Below, in pieces: positions 37,689-51,460 of a stretch of 64,000 nt of DNA (position 1 is the first letter of the stretch; every line of letters begins with the position of its first letter). The stretch covers positions 420,118 to 484,117 of the forward strand of contig NW_019091579.1 in NCBI RefSeq assembly GCF_001949145.1. The letters run 5' to 3'. The position numbers and the translations under genes were made by a program. The notes beneath the pieces are model-generated. The model was not told the origin of the DNA, made no database searches, and saw only the letters and a list, made by a program, of their open reading frames with translations. The stretch is from Acanthaster planci. Lineage: Eukaryota; Echinodermata; Asteroidea; Valvatida; Acanthasteridae.

Positions 37689-40600
37689 GCCTATCAGGTG
37701 GACTGGGTGATGACTTTGAGGGTTTGTTGACAGTGCGTTTGCGAAGCTTCTGAAAGCGTTTCTTGCTACTGCACTCAACTGAAGTATTCTGCAAGATGTT
37801 GACAAGTAAATCAAAAAGTGGCATTTTTGAGGTAAACGCTTGGTGGCGCACTACTCACAATCGCGAGAACCGGCTGTAATTCGGTATTTGTAGACGTGAA
37901 TTGTTGCAATAAGCGCGTCAAGTGAACCGCTGCTTAATTTGCACTGCCGTCAAGAGCACGGGTGTAATTCCCCTGACCAAACAAGTCGTTGTCAACCTCA
38001 TCATCAATGGAAATTATTGGAGGGATACCTCCATTCTGGCGCCATAAAATGTGCCACGTCGAAAAACTGAAAGGAAGACGGTCATTTTGCTGCGCATTTG
38101 AGCGTTCAAACTGAACTTCTAAGTGAGAATCCGCCAATGTTATTATGGCAAGGCCCACTGACGTGGAAAATACTGATAAATTTCTTTACGACGCCGATGG
38201 CTTCTTGATTAGTTTGCACCAAAAATGTGTCCTATCAAATAATGCAAAACGTTCGTCTGAAGGCATTGGCAGCTAGGGGTTCTTTCCGCCAGCTTCACTT
38301 GCCTCAATCAAGTTGAGTGTCTACCGGCTAATCCGGTGTGATAGAGGTAATTTGAACGAAACCGTTCGGTCGTGCTTTCCTTTGTGTCAACAATATTTCC
38401 CGCGCCACAGTTTTCTGCAAAGGGCTGGCCATTCGCATTCTCATCATGCAGTTGAAAATACTATGCCGTAAATCGGATTTGCAGGGAACGAGTTTAACAA
38501 AGCCCTGTAGAAACGGATTTCATTACCTCTTTTTTTTTCAAAATATCAGATTAAATTTAATTAAATACTACGCACTTTCACCAAGTAGAATACTAACTAC
38601 AGATCTTATGGACCAATTGTCTTCTCATTGCCCCAAGGGCATCGTGCGTTGAAGCACTCCTCTATCATCTCCATTGGTCGTTCTTTCAATCTATCAAATC
38701 TAAAGCTTTGCTTGTGTTTTTTAGCGACTACCGAACTCTTAAAGTAAGATTGATTTGATTGGCAGGTGTCAACATGACGTCAAGAAGTAGCTTGTGTTTG
38801 TGATCTGTAGTAATTTCAGTTAGAAACGGCAAAATGAGATTTTAAATTTGTAAATATTTTCCAGTTTTAAATGAGTCACAGAGTTTGAGCTAGAATTTGG
38901 ATTCTTAGTTATTCATTACTCGACTATCCTCCTAGGGATGCTAAAAAACCCTGATATTCCAAGTCCTTCAGAAGTCATCCACAATACATCAAACAATTTC
39001 CCAAACGTTCCCAGATTCAGTGCAATTTTCTTTCCGTTGAAAGCCTTGCCATATACTCAAGATAGTCATCGAGGACAAGTGTCTTGTAATAGAGGCCTTT
39101 GAGAAGGTGCAGCGCGTCAGCCGGCTTACACACAAGCGGACTGGTGAAATTTAAAGAGATATGGTGACAGAGAGGGGGAATATAATAATCTGAGAATGAG
39201 ATCTGTCCATCCGTACATCCCTCTTTTTAAAGCGATGGGCAAGCCAATGAATGGCTAAGGGGGGAGAAAAAAAAGTGAAGTCAACCCCGGCGTCTGTGGA
39301 GACATTCCCGAGGGAGCGACTGGGCAATCAGGGAGGAACCGCATTGATTAAATTGCTAGTTGAGATTTTTAACAAGCGAATATCAAATGACTGGTTGGGC
39401 GGTAGACGGCCCACCGACGCTGAGGGTTGTATATTGCGAGAGCGATGGCATCTGAATCCGACTTGTGTTTTTTTATGTAGATGGAAGCAGGTTTGGGATT
39501 GGGGTTTAGGCGAGACACATCATCCACGTCCGAGGAAAGAACCCTCAAATGTTTTGAAAATTTATTGGTATCAAGAAGAGTTTCGGAATCCATTTAATAT
39601 TCGGAGCTGAATTTCGTGAAGTCTCAAGGGCCACAAAAATCAGGGAAATAGATGTCGGTTTTGTCAGTACACACTTTTGCAATGTCTATATAGACTGAAG
39701 TAAATTAAAAACCATCTAGCTCGTATAGCAAATGGCGTAAAAGGTAGCTTTCGTGACATTTTAATGCACTAAAGGTCTGGTACTGTATTTCACAACATAA
39801 CTTCCCCATCATTAATGTGAACTCTTCCGCGTAGCGTAGCAGTGCGTGCGGTCACTGAATTCCTCTGTTCAGCGTGAAAGAGAGAGAGAGAAAATCGACT
39901 GACGAAGACTCCCGCAGCACCACCCACAATAAGATAAAACGCTGACAACAGGAGATGTGCAGGCAATTACAATCTCGCGCATTCTGTCGTCGGAACTGCT
40001 CAGGCGTTCGTTAAACAAAACTCATGCAGCCAGCAGAGATAAGAAAGAGCCTGTGAAATGTCAAAGGAGCTCTGCAGCCAACAGCATAAGGCTCGCGATA
40101 TTGAAATTTAGCAGTGGGCCTGATAAACTAGATCGGAAAAAGAGATTGAATTGAGTTGGAGAGCCGAAAGAGAAAACGCGATTTCATTTGATTGAATTCC
40201 AATCTATAATGTGCTAGTCCTAAGGATAGGGCGCAGCGATCTTGTCTAGTTTGAGCTATTAAACTTACTGCTCACGATTTGCCGGCTATGATGTTACACA
40301 GAGAGTCATTTGTGTCCAAGTGAAAGACGGGTTTAACCTTTTCCTAAACATCTTTTCGAGAGAAACGTATTCATCGGAGTAGCCTTTAATGCTGTGTAAA
40401 AGCCAAAATGTGAGTCGGACGCATACTTGGTTTACTTGTTTTCGTCCAAAGCAATCCAAAAGATGACGATACGCCTTACAAGGACACAAAAATGTCTTTG
40501 GTCACGGAGCAGTGTAACCTGTAAGAATTTCGTATGATCGTCGCTTTGACAGAGACGAAGCCTAAAGATCGGCTCATACCTGGCACGAGAGGCAAACACG

Positions 40601-40784
40601 GACGTTAGATTCAAATATTTTGGGCCGTCGAACACATTGCGAGTCTTCGGCTCAAGTGAAGTTAACTGGAAAGGTTTCATGGTGACGTCAAATTTGCTTT
40701 ACTATTTACATAGTCTTGAAGCACGAATTGGCCTTAAGTTGATTTCCTGAAGTCTTCACATCATAATTGTTGTTTACAACATTT

Positions 40785-40980
40785 CCAATGTACACACTCT
40801 AGAAACTGTGTTCATCAATAAAACACAATCTTGAGATCACGACTTTAAACATGTTTGGATACTAAACATTTGGTGTCCAATTCCTAAACTCCAATGTCCA
40901 ATGGCTACACACTATCCATCACAACTCTGAACACGTTAAATTTGCAAACTGATAGCCTGAAAGTGTTTAGAAAAGTGTTA
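40785..40980. repeat. GTGTTTA-rich fragment related to the 51461 element
   Basis: CACACTCTAGAAACTGTGTTC near 40793 and GTGTTTAGAAAAGTGTTAAA near 40963 resemble the termini and the repeated GTGTTTA words of the 51461-52231 element. Too short and diverged for firm assignment. Confidence 0.3.
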
Positions 40981-43900
40981 AATGGCTAAACTCAAATTTT
41001 TGCTCCATACAAAAGTTACTGCTTAATAAATGTACATAATATAAGTCCATTCAAACGTCTCGTGTTTTTGTTATTAATCTCACATATAAATAGTTGTATC
41101 TTGGGGCATGACGTTTTACCAACCGCTAACTTGAATGTAATCTGCACTGATGTGCTGTATTAAGGATGAGTAGGCCTACATTTGTAATTACAGTGCATTA
41201 TGGTACTAGACCTAATAACCATAAACAACTATGTTTTGGACGTAAACTTGGTTCCTTGTGACGTTAAACTCAGTTCATGACAGAAGGAAATAAATAGATG
41301 CCGTGTGCAACGGGCGAACATTTTTGGTCTTATCAGATTTGGAGGGGCATGGTCGGACCCGGTAATAATGTGTAATTTCCTCGTGTCCGATAATGGAAGC
41401 TTGCATGGGCCTGGCATTGTGGTGCAATGTAAGCAGCGGCTTCGGCTAAAACGTGCAGACCCCACGGCGGTTCCATTATCTGCACTCGATCTGTGTCACG
41501 TGACCTGGTTAAAGCGCCTGCCGAAGTGAGCAATGTCAGGCTCGAAATTACATCAATAAGTACGGCTCTGCAAGAAGGACATTCCCATTTTCCTTTTTTT
41601 CTGAGGGGGGGAGTATATTTTTTTTGTTAACAGTGTAGTGATGTATTTGCTAATCATAGGCCTTGGGTGTTCGAAGCGTTGGCAAATTAAACTAAAACAT
41701 TTGCTTGCACCATTGCTGCTGAAGGAAAGTTCTGGCAATAAATCGCACACCTTTCTCTACTTAGGCGCAAAACAACAACTTCCAAAGGACCAATGGACGG
41801 ACATAAGTGTTCAAAGCGATATTGCAGTTCGAAAACGCCAAAGACAGAATTTCTCCGGCCAAAAATTCTTTAAATAATTCTTGAAACATTTAAACACACA
41901 AAAAAAGACTTAACAACACAAAGACCTGCTTAGAAAATGTCAGCTTAAGGAAATTTTCTTAAGGAATTTTTTTTTAAGGGAAAGGGGCCTTAATGGCCGG
42001 ATGGATACTTTGAAGGGCATGCCCGCCAGACCCCTTGCCTAAAGACATCTCGCTTTAAAATAAAAGGACAATCATTGAATGATAAGCTGATGCTTGTCAT
42101 TCATTTTCGTCGATCTTGTGTTTGCAAGGATTCACAAAGACCACATTCGATATTAAGAAGACTGAAAGACACACCCAAAGTTAGTTGTTTTTACCTCAAG
42201 CACCATGGAGGCATCTTGGTTTACCTCCCCCTAAGGAGAAGCGGCGCCCTGCCTTCATTTCCACATTTTCACACTTCTCTATACAGGTAAGGTACATCTT
42301 GAAGCTTGAAGTAGAATCACTGACAAAAATCCAACATAATTATGGAATTTTCGTGTCTCCTGGAGAGAGAATTTAAGTCACAAATACCATCGTATTACGT
42401 TTTCAAACGTGACAGATGTGAACCCGACATACGAGAGTGTGCAACCAACTCACTGTGCAATTTTATTCTTTAGACGGTGTCTTGGGGCTGCAGTGATTTG
42501 CTGGGATGGAGAGAGACAAGGTTAGATCGATGGTAGAGCAGCCCAACGACTCTCTACCTCGCAGGACTTCCCCCGCCTTTCTTCTTCATCTCGGGAAAAG
42601 CTCGCCGACCAACTCAATAAAAACGCACCCTCTTTTTTCCCTGTGAGAACAAAATGCAATTATGTGCCCATATCGAAAATAGAACAGACGTCACGGCTGT
42701 GATTCGATTCGTCGCGCTTTGGCGCACACTTTTTTGTGGATAGATTCTCTGATCAGAATAAACTCAAATTGAGTAATACTATATGAATGGCATATTTGAA
42801 TTATTCAAATAACATCAGACTCGAATAACTACCAATGGGAAAGAAAGGAGTCATTTATACAATTTTGGTTGGTCACATAGCACTCTATGCATCTAACAAA
42901 AAACGGCAGAGTAAAAACTTTAGGTTGTTTTATCGATTTAAAAATATATATTGAAAGCATTTTGTCTTCATATTCAAACAGGCTCCAATAACATTTTGAC
43001 AGAAGATGAAATTTATATACCAAATGAACACTAAACTATGATACCTCATGATGTAACTAAGAAAAAGATTCCAAAATAAATGATTAAGCAGACATACAAG
43101 AAATGCCAAATTGTAAAAACACTGGGTATTAAAAAGTGAATTTACAAGATCAGATTGCTTGAGAACAGTGCAGATATTAGAACCAAGAGATTTACCAATT
43201 TACCAATTTACTTAGTCGAGTTTACCTACAGCAGAGCGCTGTTTCCTGTTATAAACGTAGCGGAATCCGGTTGCCACCAACAACGAAAATCGGACTGCAG
43301 CGAGCGATTTAGGTAGCATCTATACCCAATTGGTGACCAATGGACAAAGCCCATAATCAGAGACCTTTGCGTGATTTGACTGGCGTTTTGCACGTCACAC
43401 ACCGAAATTCCACGAAGATGGCACGGTGTGTGCTTATTACAATTCGCTTCATCCCTTCATAGGGTAGGCCATCGTGCCAATTGGTGTCTACTGAGAACCA
43501 CTTCAATTCCGAAGACAACCCAAGGCAACCCCTTTCACTTATACTGTTTTCTTTCGCACGGTCACTTCAAACCTAACCAACTCTCAGAATCAGAGACAGA
43601 ATCAGTAACCGAAAGGACAAAAGTTGTCAAAGAAGCTGGGAAACCGCACAGGCGAACAAACGAACCAACGGCTCACTCAAAACCCACAAGGAGTAACTAA
43701 AGCGCTCTCAATAACATTTTTCTAACATATTTGACCCCCCAGAAAAAAAGTCCTTCGAATTGCCACATCACATTATAGATCCCGTACAAACGTCTTTCTA
43801 TCAAACTAATACACTACCAAGCGACTAGGAGATAGCAGGACACGTTGAATTCAACTGACCTAAATACAAGGAATTGATCTCCAGTAGGCCTAGTATTTTT

Positions 43901-44846
43901 TGCCTTCCTACTCACTGCGAGCAGGGAAACAAATAGATGTATGGATTCTTTGGCACGAATACGACCAAGGCATGCCTATAAAAGGAACACAATTGTGAGA
44001 CTTGAAAATAACAGCTTCCCTTTGTGACGTCCTCAACAATTTTTTACGACCATGTTGTAATTTGTTTGGCCAACTACTGAGCTAACCATTAAGCGGTTCA
44101 TCCATCTTGAAAGACCCACATTCATACACATTTACATCAAAATAAAACCTGCAGTGTGTAAAAAGATCTCTCTAAACCGCTTGGATTGTCATCAACACAA
44201 GGATAAAATTTGATTAGAGACAAAAACGTCAACCATGAGTGAAAGATATACCTTTAAATGACGTCCTCAGGATAAGGCATGCATTCATAAATTTTTGCAA
44301 CAGGGAAACGGTAACCGGTTATGCCTGGCCCTGTTCAGATCAAATGAGACAGGACTAAATCATTGGCCAAAAATGCCACCCCGAAGGCTCGAAATCCACA
44401 TGGTTAATTATATTTGTCGTGCTTTACCGACCATCTGGTGCGTAACACAACGAGTAATTTGACAAATTGACCATTAGGTTGGGAACCAATAAAACTGACA
44501 TAGGCTTTTGTGCGCTGCTAGCCCTAATTACACTGCTGTCGCTCGTGCCCCTTCTGACGATTTACCAAGGCTGTGCAACGCAGTGTAGATTGGCATTCGA
44601 ATACCGTCATCATCTTGCCACAAGGTTTCCAACATGTCAACCTGTTTCGCTGGGACGCACAAACTTTCGCCAGCAAAGGAAAATTGGAAGTCATAAAACT
44701 TAGTTCTGCACTGCATGCACAGATCCATAGGGTATTGAAATTTGAGGTTCGACCCCTGCTCTAACATCAAAAAGAAAAAAAAAGAATTAATAGATGAAGC
44801 AATTGTAGTGATGATAAAAAACCTGTGTGTCTACCTCTTGGACATT

Positions 44847-44910
44847 ACAAAAAATCGGAGGGGCCTGAACACCCCCCCCCCGAAAAATTCCTGGATTGGC
44901 CCCTGCCAGT
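44847..44910 (-). repeat. Fragment of a GGCCAATCCAGG-ended repeat
   Basis: On the minus strand the segment reads GGGGCCAATCCAGGAATTTT followed by ten G and GTGTTCAGGCCCCTCC. It resembles the ends of the GGATCCAG elements but only one end is visible. Confidence 0.35.
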
Positions 44911-46718
44911 GAAAACAGGGAAAACATTAGGCCTATAAAAAGAGACAATATATTCGATGATCCTGCGTTTGGTATAGGGTCTCTACTTCTTTGGATGAAA
45001 ATGAAATGGTTGAAAATGATATGTTTGAATAGTCTTGCCATATACTCCTCATTATTCCTCCTATTAAGTGATATCGTCACGGCAAAGATTTAACTGATAC
45101 ATGTATCTATGAATACATTGTAGGTCAGTGACAGGAAACGTAGACTAAAAATGTCTAGTAATAAATACTGTGAATGGTAATTGGTTTATGAAATGACATC
45201 GAAGTAAAAATCTTTAGAACTGTGACAATTACATGTTTTTAATATCTTTTAACAAAATCTAGGAAAATACTAAAACGATCTTAGGAAACTAATGCTAGCG
45301 CACAGGACTAAGCCAAAAAACGAAAGCTCCTTTTCAAATAATCCCACTTTAATTTCCCTGCTATCTGACACAAAACCTTCAGGCCTTTTTTCTCTTCTGC
45401 TTTTAAGCGTTTCAGTTGGAATTAAGGCTTTGGACAGACGGGCAAAGTCACTTCTCTGTGACTAATTTCCGCTAGAACCTTCTGAAAATTCCCTATGGCG
45501 TGTCATGGTTTTGAAAAACCTCAATTTTCAGGTTTTTTATGTTCTGACACAGAGCAACAACCCGGACAGCATTTGTCCGGCCCGTGCTGGGGTCTCCAGA
45601 GAGGCCCATCGGGTCCCCGGTTAAATCGGCCCGCGTGACCCTACCCATTGTGGTTGTTTTCTGCTCGACTTTCCCAAACCTTTGAATAAGGGAATGTTAC
45701 CGACACGCGTAATGATAAGTGTCAGACACAGCATGGCCACAGTGTTGAATGTATTATGAGACCAAAGTCCGAGGCCAGACCAAGAACTTGAGGTACAAGA
45801 TCAGGACCGAGATCAAAATGGTACCAGGTAGCGAACGAGACCGAGAGACTAAAAAAACACTGCCATGTTTTACAGTACTGTAGCGGAGATACACATCAAG
45901 GGAATCTTTTGTCTTCCCTAGTCCTTGGCTCATTTTTGTCTCTTGCAGCTTAACTTTTTGTGTGCTTAGTCTAAGGGAGTGTGTTATTCACAGACGAAAC
46001 ACTGTCTTGCCTTTTACAGGGGGACGCACTGTTTGGCGCATTGCGACGGGTGAAGGCTGTGTTCCGGAAAGGAATGCGTATAATTACAATAATTATAAGC
46101 GTATTCTATGCCTTGTATAGGCCTGATAATCAGATAGCGTGGATTTATTTCGGGAGTCAACATCAGTGACGCAGTTACGTCTTCAGCAGTATATTTTACA
46201 CACTGCGTCACAAGAGCTCCTTTTCAAAATGGAACATTTCTCATTCTTTGTCAGATAAGGGAATTCTGAGGAGAAAAACAACGAACACATAAGGATTTGT
46301 TGTAATTATAGGCCACTGCTACATTTTTTTCCAAAAAAGGAAATTAATAAAGAAATAAAATAGTTTGGTTCAGAATAGGTATTAGATCTATATCACTCGT
46401 AAAATATTTGAATGCGTAGAAGCTGAGGTTCGTTACATCTTCGTTTCTGTAAGCTAGGTATCGTTGTCTCAGTAAGAGCAAACAATCCTAAATGAAAATT
46501 TTCAAATTTCGCTCCGCTTGAACGAACTGGAAATGGGTGATATCAGAACTTTACAGATTCTAGCTTGGGCGAACTGGACTGAACGTTTACAAATGCATCG
46601 ACAAATGCAAACGCCGATCGATCAACTGACAACAGGGTGGTAACAGCTAATCTGCGATCATATCTTTCAGATTTCACTGGTATCAATTCATGGATAACCA
46701 ACGCATTACCTGTACAGT

Positions 46719-47048
46719 GTTCTTTAAAGAACACCTCTAAGGAAAACATGTTTTCTCTGATTTTATCTGTTAAAATAAATATGGACGCATCCAAATTGAA
46801 CGCGGTGTCATCTGTCTTCAGAGCTCAACTATAACAAGCTAAATAGGGGTTTTTTGTGTTCATGCCAAGATGCGAATTCTGAATGTAGATTGTGCCATTC
46901 GGAGAAATCAGAGATAACGAGGGGAACCCTCTTCCTGTGTTTGTAGAGTGGATGAATCCCTGTGCATGCCAAACAATGCATGCAGCCTTATCTATTTGAA
47001 CAGATGAAATCCGAGAAAACATTTTTTAGAGGTGCTCTTTGACACTGA
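46719..47048. repeat. Inverted repeat pair of about 58 bp, starting in an 18-bp palindrome
   Basis: Left arm 46719-46776 (ACACCTCTAAGGAAAACATG then TTTTCTCTGATTTTATCTG) matches the reverse complement of 46991-47048 (GCACCTCTAAAAAATGTTTT then CTCGGATTTCATCTG). GTGTTCTTTAAAGAACAC at the start of the left arm is a perfect palindrome. About 215 bp lie between the arms. Confidence 0.5.
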
Positions 47049-48482
47049 TCGTACCCTGCATCGATGTTATTTATACAGTTTTTAAAAGTGTGATTATTTT
47101 AAATCATACGTGACAAAGGCCACAACGTATTAAAAATGTAAGTCACTAATTTCAGTTAAAGATTCATGACAAGATTTATGAATTTTCAGACAAATCTCTG
47201 TAGAAAGTTTATATACTTGAGGACAACTCTTCGCTGAAAGCATACCTAATTACACATGCTTATTTCAAAAAACTCACAGTATTAAACAGGTACGTAACTC
47301 TGACAGTACCACTTTCCGCTCCAGAAAACAGACGGAAGAAAAAGAGGACACAAGATATGTAGATGGGAGGAGAGTTTGGCCGGCTCCCTCAATCTGTAGC
47401 ACCTCGTCACGGTCACGCGATGACAACGGTCGCCCCGTGCGTTGAGGGCCGGACGTCCATTTTAGAGACAAGGCAGCTGTCCACCAGACCACTGTTACCA
47501 TTTGCATTGGTAATTGCCGGGCTTGTCTGTTCCCCCAAAAATAACATGGGCACATCCTCAAGCTCACAGGAACTTCACCTGCGGTACTCCAAAGGTTCTT
47601 ATTGGTCCGCGCTGTGAAACACAACCCAGTGTTGGACGGCGTTAAACGCTCGAAAGTGCTCTCAAATGACAGACCCCCATGGAACCGGTTTGATTAACGA
47701 CGTACCTCGTTTGCCCAGATTTGTCTTCCAAACCAATCCATCATTGAAATTCCTTCGCAGTACTGACGATCTCATATTTCACTCTGGCACTGCTTCACCC
47801 GCTTATTTTCAACTTTTAAAAGCAACTACTCAGCTGGTAACCCAGTTTTTAAAGCTGTCGCACGCTGGCGTAAGGGGAAACTAAGAACCGCGGAAGAATC
47901 TGGGGAGTCTTCAGTTGACGCACTGATTGCAAACAAAACAGTTTGGACAGGGATCGTGACATTTATTAAAGATCCCAAAGAACCTTCCAGACTGACTCGG
48001 GAAATATTGGATAACGACTTTCCAGTTTGCCCAAGCATGTCGCATGGCGATCTTGTATGACTTATGTCAGGTGTCTTTTGCTGTCTGCGCCACATCAAAC
48101 AGAAGATGCATAAATGTGATTGAATTCCTTAATATGAGTTTTGACGGCTTTTTTGTGTTAAGTTTGAACTAGATTAAGCAAACACAACTCTCTGCATTAT
48201 CATATGCATGGCTCTATGGCTACAGCGTCGTTTTGTTAGGCTGGAACACACATTAAAAAGCCATGCCTAGGTGTTGTTATAATAATATAATCATAGGTGG
48301 TGTAATTCAAGATTGAATACACGCATTGCATTTTTTTTTGGGGGGGTGTATTTTTGGGTGAGCCATCAGTCTCATGTCTTACCAAAAGCTCCCCCAAATT
48401 CTGTGTGTATTCTGGACTCCCTTTCCAGGTCTGATATTTACTTACTGTCCATGAACCAATCCAGATCTAAAAATTTACTTAC

Positions 48483-49254
48483 TGTTCATGACGACCCTCT
48501 TCTGATCGAGCAACCTCTCGACGTTCATGCGAGCCTCGTAAAACCACTCCGATTCGTTAGTAAGGTAGGGATAGGCCAACGAGAGATCCTTGACCCGGAT
48601 GCCCCCGTCAGGTAACCGGTAGGCGTACGGACAGAAGATACTATAATCCAAGAACTCGTAGGCATCGTAACAATTCCCAAAGGCAAAGATGTCGTCGTCA
48701 TTCTCCACGTTGGAGGCCACCACGTTGAAGAAGAATTCCTCGTTGTGTTGCACTCCTGAAAGCGCCTTGCTTCTCCAGATCCTGGTAAAGAAATTAGCCG
48801 TTTCGACGGTCTTCATAGCCTGTCGCATGTACCTACTAGGGCCGTAGCTTGTGGCCCCTTTGTCCAGCACCACTGCCCAGGTGCCCGCCTCGCAATCGTT
48901 TCGGTTCTCCTCAATGTAGGCCAGGTAGGCTAGGAACTTGGAGACGATATCGTAAGGTTGGCTGGAGGGCTCCACCAGCTTCCGAGGCCCTGCATGCACT
49001 GGCTCTTTTACGTCCACAGTTGCTTTCTCGGTTCCAAGCTTCCCGTAGCCAGGACTGTCCTCGGTAGGGTACTGATTGCCGAGTCCCTCGCCCTTGGTAG
49101 CTTGGGTCGGTGTCGTCTGCCCCTTGGGCGTGGTCGGCGGCTCTGTGTAGTTGTAAGCTTGCAGACAGGGAGAGAGGTAAAGGAACGCAGAACATACGAT
49201 AACTGCCTTGATGAATGCAATCGGCTCCAGCTTCTGAAAAGCCATGGTGAGCAT
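48483..49254 (-). CDS. GPR158/GPR179-like receptor (metabotropic glycine receptor family), first coding exon
   Basis: This exon encodes residues 1-257 of a class C-like orphan receptor ectodomain. Residues about 10-33 form a hydrophobic signal peptide ending in LQA. Residues 35-90 are a Thr/Pro-rich, low-complexity linker with an NYT glycosylation site. The rest, from about residue 100, reads as the extracellular Cache domain, with the stretches TANFFTRIW, YEFLDYSIFCPYAYR and NESEWFYEAR that I associate with invertebrate GPR158-like proteins. The glutamate of ESEWF appears to align with the ETEWF region of human GPR158, where a glycine contact has been reported; this alignment is from memory. 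Two starts are possible: ATG at 49254 or ATG at 49245, the latter in a near-perfect CACCATGG context. The exon ends after a single A, phase 1, at a consensus donor GTAAGTAAAT. Its third-codon-position GC is clearly higher than the surrounding DNA. The partner exon is at 9082-9268. Family assignment is by recognition, not by a search. Confidence 0.82.
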
Positions 49255-49360
49255 TGACGGTTCATATACTTAGGTATCACTTCGAGTGCGGTGTACCACG
49301 ATCTACCGGTGCTCCAGCATCAGCTGCACACCGCAGAGAAATTTCATCGAGGGCGAATCT
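49255..49360 (-). other. Probable 5' UTR part of the receptor exon, with upstream splice acceptor
   Basis: Reading on the minus strand, TTTAATTTCATTTCAG ends at 49361 and is a good 3' splice site. If used, the receptor's first coding exon spans 48483-49360 and begins with 106 nt of untranslated leader, so at least one non-coding exon lies further upstream (higher coordinates). The leader contains one short upstream reading frame (see 49303-49347). No TATA-like box stands out here. The splice site is inferred from sequence only. Confidence 0.5.
49303..49347 (-). promoter_or_regulatory. Upstream ORF (14 codons) in the receptor leader
   Basis: An ATG at 49347 opens a 14-codon frame that ends at TAG 49303-49305, 48 nt before the ATG at 49254. 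If the leader is transcribed as proposed, this uORF could lower translation of the receptor. The frame is visible directly; the regulatory role is inference. Confidence 0.35.
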
Positions 49361-51460
49361 CTGAAATGAAATTAAATCCATACAAGAGATTTCAAATACT
49401 GCTTCAAATGGCGAGCAAATGCATTGGGGGGGGGTATCTAGAAGAAACGAGAGGTGCTAGACCTATGCACCTCATGAAGTCAGTGCCCGAATGAATTAGG
49501 GCCCTAACTCACACCTGAATGACTCTAATTTGGTACTTCAGCAGTGCCAACATAAATCAATGGTCTGTATGTTTTCGGGAAATAACAAACAATAGCATTT
49601 TACGTGCAATCAGTTGATCCTTACTATGTTTACAAAGTATCAAACGAAACTGCGACGACATTTCGGGTCTTAACGACGACAAGATTTACTATTTTGTATC
49701 AAATGTCTAAAGTCCAGTACAGGTACCAAGCTGCCTGTGACCAGACTGGTGGTGGGTTGTGAATGCACAGCAACAAGACTACCCATCAGCTTTTTTTTCA
49801 AACCAAACCGTTTAGGGTGTAACTTTAACAAAAGGCGCCTTTGTTTATATTGAAGAGGAAAGTGCGAAACGGGGAAATACCTTGTGGATCGCTCTTCCTC
49901 TTGCTCGAATAAAACCAAACTTTTTATCCTTTTTCCTGCGATTGCCAGTTGGATGTTAACAACAAAATTATCACCAAAAAATCGCACTTTGGACAAAATG
50001 TAGGACGGTTCATTCCAGCTGACTGATCGATCCCTGGTGCCTTATGATTAAACAAGGGAGCCGTTTGGCCGTAATGTATCACCAGCAGTATTGACTGTCA
50101 TGTCATACTTTGTGTTGTTCCCTTCGCCTTGCAATGCGAACTTAGTCTCGACCGCGGTTGGTATTTCTCCTACATGGCTCAGGTGTCCCTTCCTCAAACA
50201 AACCTCCAAGCAATGAATCGGAGAGTTCCGTCCTGGAGAACACCGTGTCCTACGCGGCAGTGGCAGTAGCCGCACTCACAATACACGTTGATGAATAGAG
50301 CGATAGCCAACTCAAATCAGTCCGTAGTTGGAAGCGCACAGTTGTGTTATATAGCGCCTAACATAATCATTCACACAGATTCACGTCGTGCTGCCCTCCC
50401 CGTATGTGTGGTGATGGTCTCTGCTATCGCAGGTAGATAGCAAGCACGGTGATGAGCTCAGATCCCTGCACGCGCGCACGTTCACCGGAAACCATATAAT
50501 CATCAGTCACCACCACCAGGCGAGGCCACACGTGCACGACGCATAAACGAGTACGTCGAGGAAGTTGCTATACGATTGTCACATCGGAACGAACCATTCA
50601 GCCTAAGGAGAGGGGTACCGTGGTAAAGGATCACCTTACCTACTGCATTATCTTTACTGGACTGCTGACAATTGTAACGGGCGAAGCAATTATTATGATG
50701 TTCCCAGTCACACAACTCGCAGAGGATATATTCGAAACATCCAACCTGGTACCCCTGAACATAATGGAATCCTCTCGTCAGATATCTAAATTATCCAAAA
50801 CGAGCTTCATTTTTGTAACGGAATACCAACATGTTTGCAGAACACCTGCTATCTGGCCGTACCGTTTAGAAGTTGTTCTACTACATGTTACAGATGATCA
50901 TTTAATGATGTGTAAACGTAACCAAAATTTGATGTGTAACTAGCACGTGTAAAGAGTGAGCTGTGCGCGTTATTTGGCTATAGGCTAATGCGCAAAAAGT
51001 TGGATTCCCACATCGTACCATTTAGCCTGGAAAGAGAGAACGTCTCCTCATATTCTTAATCTATAAACCGTTCCACAATATAAAATATATTTCACTATAT
51101 AACCCACACTGTACAAAAAGTATTGGCTGTGTTTTGTCTTTAGTATAATACGCAGCATCAAACGATTTGCTTACAAACATGTTTCATTCCGTGTAAGCCT
51201 CCATAAATTGAACCTCAAAATTCTGTTCTTAAAATTGAATTCGAAGCAGGCCTCACCTTACTAATAACAAAATGAACACTAATGGGATCCAGGGCAGGTT
51301 GTCTTTTGCCGTGTTTGGTTGCGTATACACACGGGCGACTGCAAATTGGCTGTTTTGGTAAAGCAGACGTAATGAGTCATCAGGTTCACGCTTCAACTAC
51401 AATAGGCCCCTACTTAAAATGACGAACTTATTTTAATTTCCTCTATACAAGCCACGTATA

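Larger units (their letters stand above)
9269..48482 (-). other. Intron 1 of the receptor gene, about 39 kb
   Basis: The intron runs from the donor GTAAGTAAAT at 48482 to the acceptor CTGCAG ending at 9269. I see no convincing nested host gene in it. It is AT-rich unique-looking DNA interrupted by inverted-repeat elements and dispersed repeats listed separately. Long stretches without anything I recognise include 9700-11270, 12530-18080, 20350-26740, 27130-30790, 32470-34830, 37700-40780, 40980-46710 and 47060-48440. A GC-richer patch at about 23880-24560 has open frames on both strands but no recognisable protein. Confidence 0.75.
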
